From: an uncultured Prevotella sp.
Lineage (GTDB): Bacteria; Bacteroidota; Bacteroidia; Bacteroidales; Bacteroidaceae
DNA: 32,766 bases
Reading direction: 5' to 3'
NCBI GenBank assembly: GCA_900553465.1
Contig: USDT01000032.1
Location: 1 to 32,766, forward strand
Below are positions 31,831-32,766 of the stretch, piece after piece (position 1 is the first letter of the stretch; each line of letters begins with the position of its first letter). The notes under the pieces are model-generated. The model saw only the letters and a program-made list of their open reading frames with translations, had not been told where the DNA came from and made no database searches. The position numbers were made by a program, and so were the translations under genes.

Positions 31831-32243
31831 AAGCCTAAATCAAATAATGAGGGTTGGGGTTGGTTTTCTTTTCTCGCTGACGGTCTGTGGCGGTTCTGCA
31901 ACTTGCGGAGTTCCTCCTCTTGGTATTTGCGGACAGCGTTCTGACGTGCCTCCGCCTTTTCCTCTGCCGTGAGTTTCACAACGTGGTTCACAACCACTTG
32001 GCAGTCCATCGGTTTGCCCACCTCTATCTCGTTTTCCTCATAGTAGTGGATGGCTTGCCCGAATATCTCTCCGTCCGTGAAACCGTTGCAACCGCTTTTC
32101 TGCACATAGTTCAGAATGTGGGTCACGCACTCGTCCATGTTCTTGGCAGGGTTGCGGTACTTCTTTGCAAATAGCGCATCTTCCTCCGCACGCTGTTCCA
32201 AGTACATATATATCGTTCTCTTGAAATGGTCTGTTCCTTTCAT
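31827..32243 (-). CDS. PcfK-like protein
   Basis: A 138-residue protein matching PcfK-like proteins, which always precede PcfJ: MKGTDHFKRTIYMYLEQRAE, then KNMDECVTHILNYVQKSGCN and GFTDGEIFGQAIHYYEE, followed by a charged tail ending PQPSLFDLGL. That final segment resembles a clamp-binding type motif (QxxLF); this is inference. Its stop overlaps the pcfJ start by 4 bp. Confidence 0.8.
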   Translation of the reverse strand: MKGTDHFKRTIYMYLEQRAEEDALFAKKYRNPAKNMDECVTHILNYVQKSGCNGFTDGEIFGQAIHYYEENEIEVGKPMDCQVVVNHVVKLTAEEKAEARQNAVRKYQEEELRKLQNRHRPSARKENQPQPSLFDLGL

Positions 32244-32256
32244 ATCGCTGTCATTT

Positions 32257-32478
32257 TTAGATTATCTGTTTCAGTATCTCTCTCCAATAGGTCGGCTCTA
32301 CCTCGCTGAGAAGGAAGTCCATGAAATCCCTCCGTGCGTCCTTGTTCAGTTCGTGGTACAATCTTCGGAAAGTTTCAAAATTGCCGTTGATGTACGTTTC
32401 CACCATATACACGAAGATGTTGTCCACCTCGTAATATCTGCACTGCTGCGCTGCCGTCTTGCTGTTTCTTTTTGCCAT
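32257..32478 (-). CDS. Small cargo protein, 73 residues, unknown
   Basis: The start at ATG 32478 (MAKRNSKTAAQQCRYYEVDN) is preferred to longer versions, which would overlap the membrane-protein gene upstream. Mostly helical, soluble, with a conserved-looking NIFVYMVETYINGNFETFRR stretch. It lies 13 bp before pcfK and seems co-transcribed. Function unknown. Confidence 0.65.
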   Translation of the reverse strand: MAKRNSKTAAQQCRYYEVDNIFVYMVETYINGNFETFRRLYHELNKDARRDFMDFLLSEVEPTYWREILKQII

Positions 32479-32489
32479 GTCGGTAAGGG

Positions 32490-32705
32490 TTAAAGGGTGA
32501 ATAACCAAAGGATGAAGCCAAAGAAGGCAATGGTGGAAAGGATAGCCACGATTACACCTATCGCCACTCGGAACACTCCGTTTACAATCTCTCTGATGAT
32601 GCCCCAAAGGATGCCGAACACCCCGAAGGCGGTGCGCATCATCAAGCCGCATATCGCCAACCCGATGTGTTGCGCCATTTGTCTGAAATTTGCCGTTGCC
32701 GTCAT
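32490..32705 (-). CDS. Small membrane protein, 71 residues
   Basis: Strongly hydrophobic after residue 13, with two probable membrane segments (IGLAICGLMMRTAFGVFGIL and VAIGVIVAILSTIAFFGFIL). First visible gene of the minus-strand cargo run; an A/T-rich stretch upstream (32706-32740) may hold its promoter. No family recognised. Confidence 0.65.
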   Translation of the reverse strand: MTATANFRQMAQHIGLAICGLMMRTAFGVFGILWGIIREIVNGVFRVAIGVIVAILSTIAFFGFILWLFTL

Positions 32706-32766
32706 ATCTTCGCTGTTTTTGATTTTTTTGTTTTTAATGCGGATTCAAGAGCTGAGGGAGTTGAGT

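Noticed and set aside
1..32766. tRNA or rRNA genes
   Set aside because: No cloverleaf with a T-arm consensus and no rRNA-like segment was noticed; none is claimed.

Overview
The window is a large part of a CTnDOT/CTnERL-type integrative and conjugative element (conjugative transposon) from a Bacteroidales bacterium such as Bacteroides or Parabacteroides. The evidence is the rteB-rteC regulatory block, a mobABC cluster divergent from a traA-to-traQ operon in the family's fixed order, PcfK/PcfJ cargo genes, and Bacteroides-type promoters (-7 box TAnnTTTG, -33 TTTG-like, about 20 bp apart). Assignments rest on recognising motifs, gene order and lengths by eye; no database search was run.

Layout. 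1-2563 (+) is regulatory: the end of an RteB-like NtrC-type activator, an intergenic stretch that folds into a nested RNA structure ending in a terminator, a RibD/DHFR-like gene, rteC, and a small zinc-finger protein. 2649-6343 (-) encodes the DNA-processing module: MobC coupling ATPase, MobB relaxase, MobA accessory protein. 6344-7015 is a hairpin-rich divergent region with the likely oriT and the mob promoter. 7016-20401 (+) is the type IV secretion operon: TraA (ParA), TraB, TraD-like, TraE/F (VirB2/3-like), TraG (VirB4), a lipoprotein, a nonsense-mutated MT-A70 methyltransferase, TraI, TraJ (VirB6-like), TraK (VirB8-like), TraL, TraM (VirB10-like), TraN (VirB9-like), TraO, TraP (primase) and TraQ. 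A phased 23-bp repeat array sits between traJ and traK.

The lysozyme gene that follows traQ is cut in two (20443-20583 and 26757-27137) by a 6.2-kb AT-rich insertion. The insertion is a RIT-type element with three overlapping tyrosine recombinase genes. Inside it, close upstream of the first recombinase gene, lies an IS982-family unit followed by a gene for an unrecognised HExxH metalloprotease-like protein and a third, solitary copy of the IS end. The IS may therefore have moved the protease gene as a passenger.

Beyond the lysozyme remnant is a very AT-rich, monocistronic OLD-family ATPase/TOPRIM nuclease gene (27302-28759), a plausible anti-phage or anti-plasmid gene. It has a perfect 28-bp palindrome placed between its -33 and -7 boxes. 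From 29151 to the window end (-) lies a cluster of small cargo genes, including pcfK-like and a pcfJ-like gene broken by one in-frame TGA.

Overall, the transfer machinery looks intact, while several cargo genes (methyltransferase, lysozyme, transposase, PcfJ) carry single disabling events. The most interesting items are the structured RNA at 207-420, the 23-bp phased array at 15007-15139, the cargo-loaded RIT element, and the OLD gene with its operator-like palindrome.
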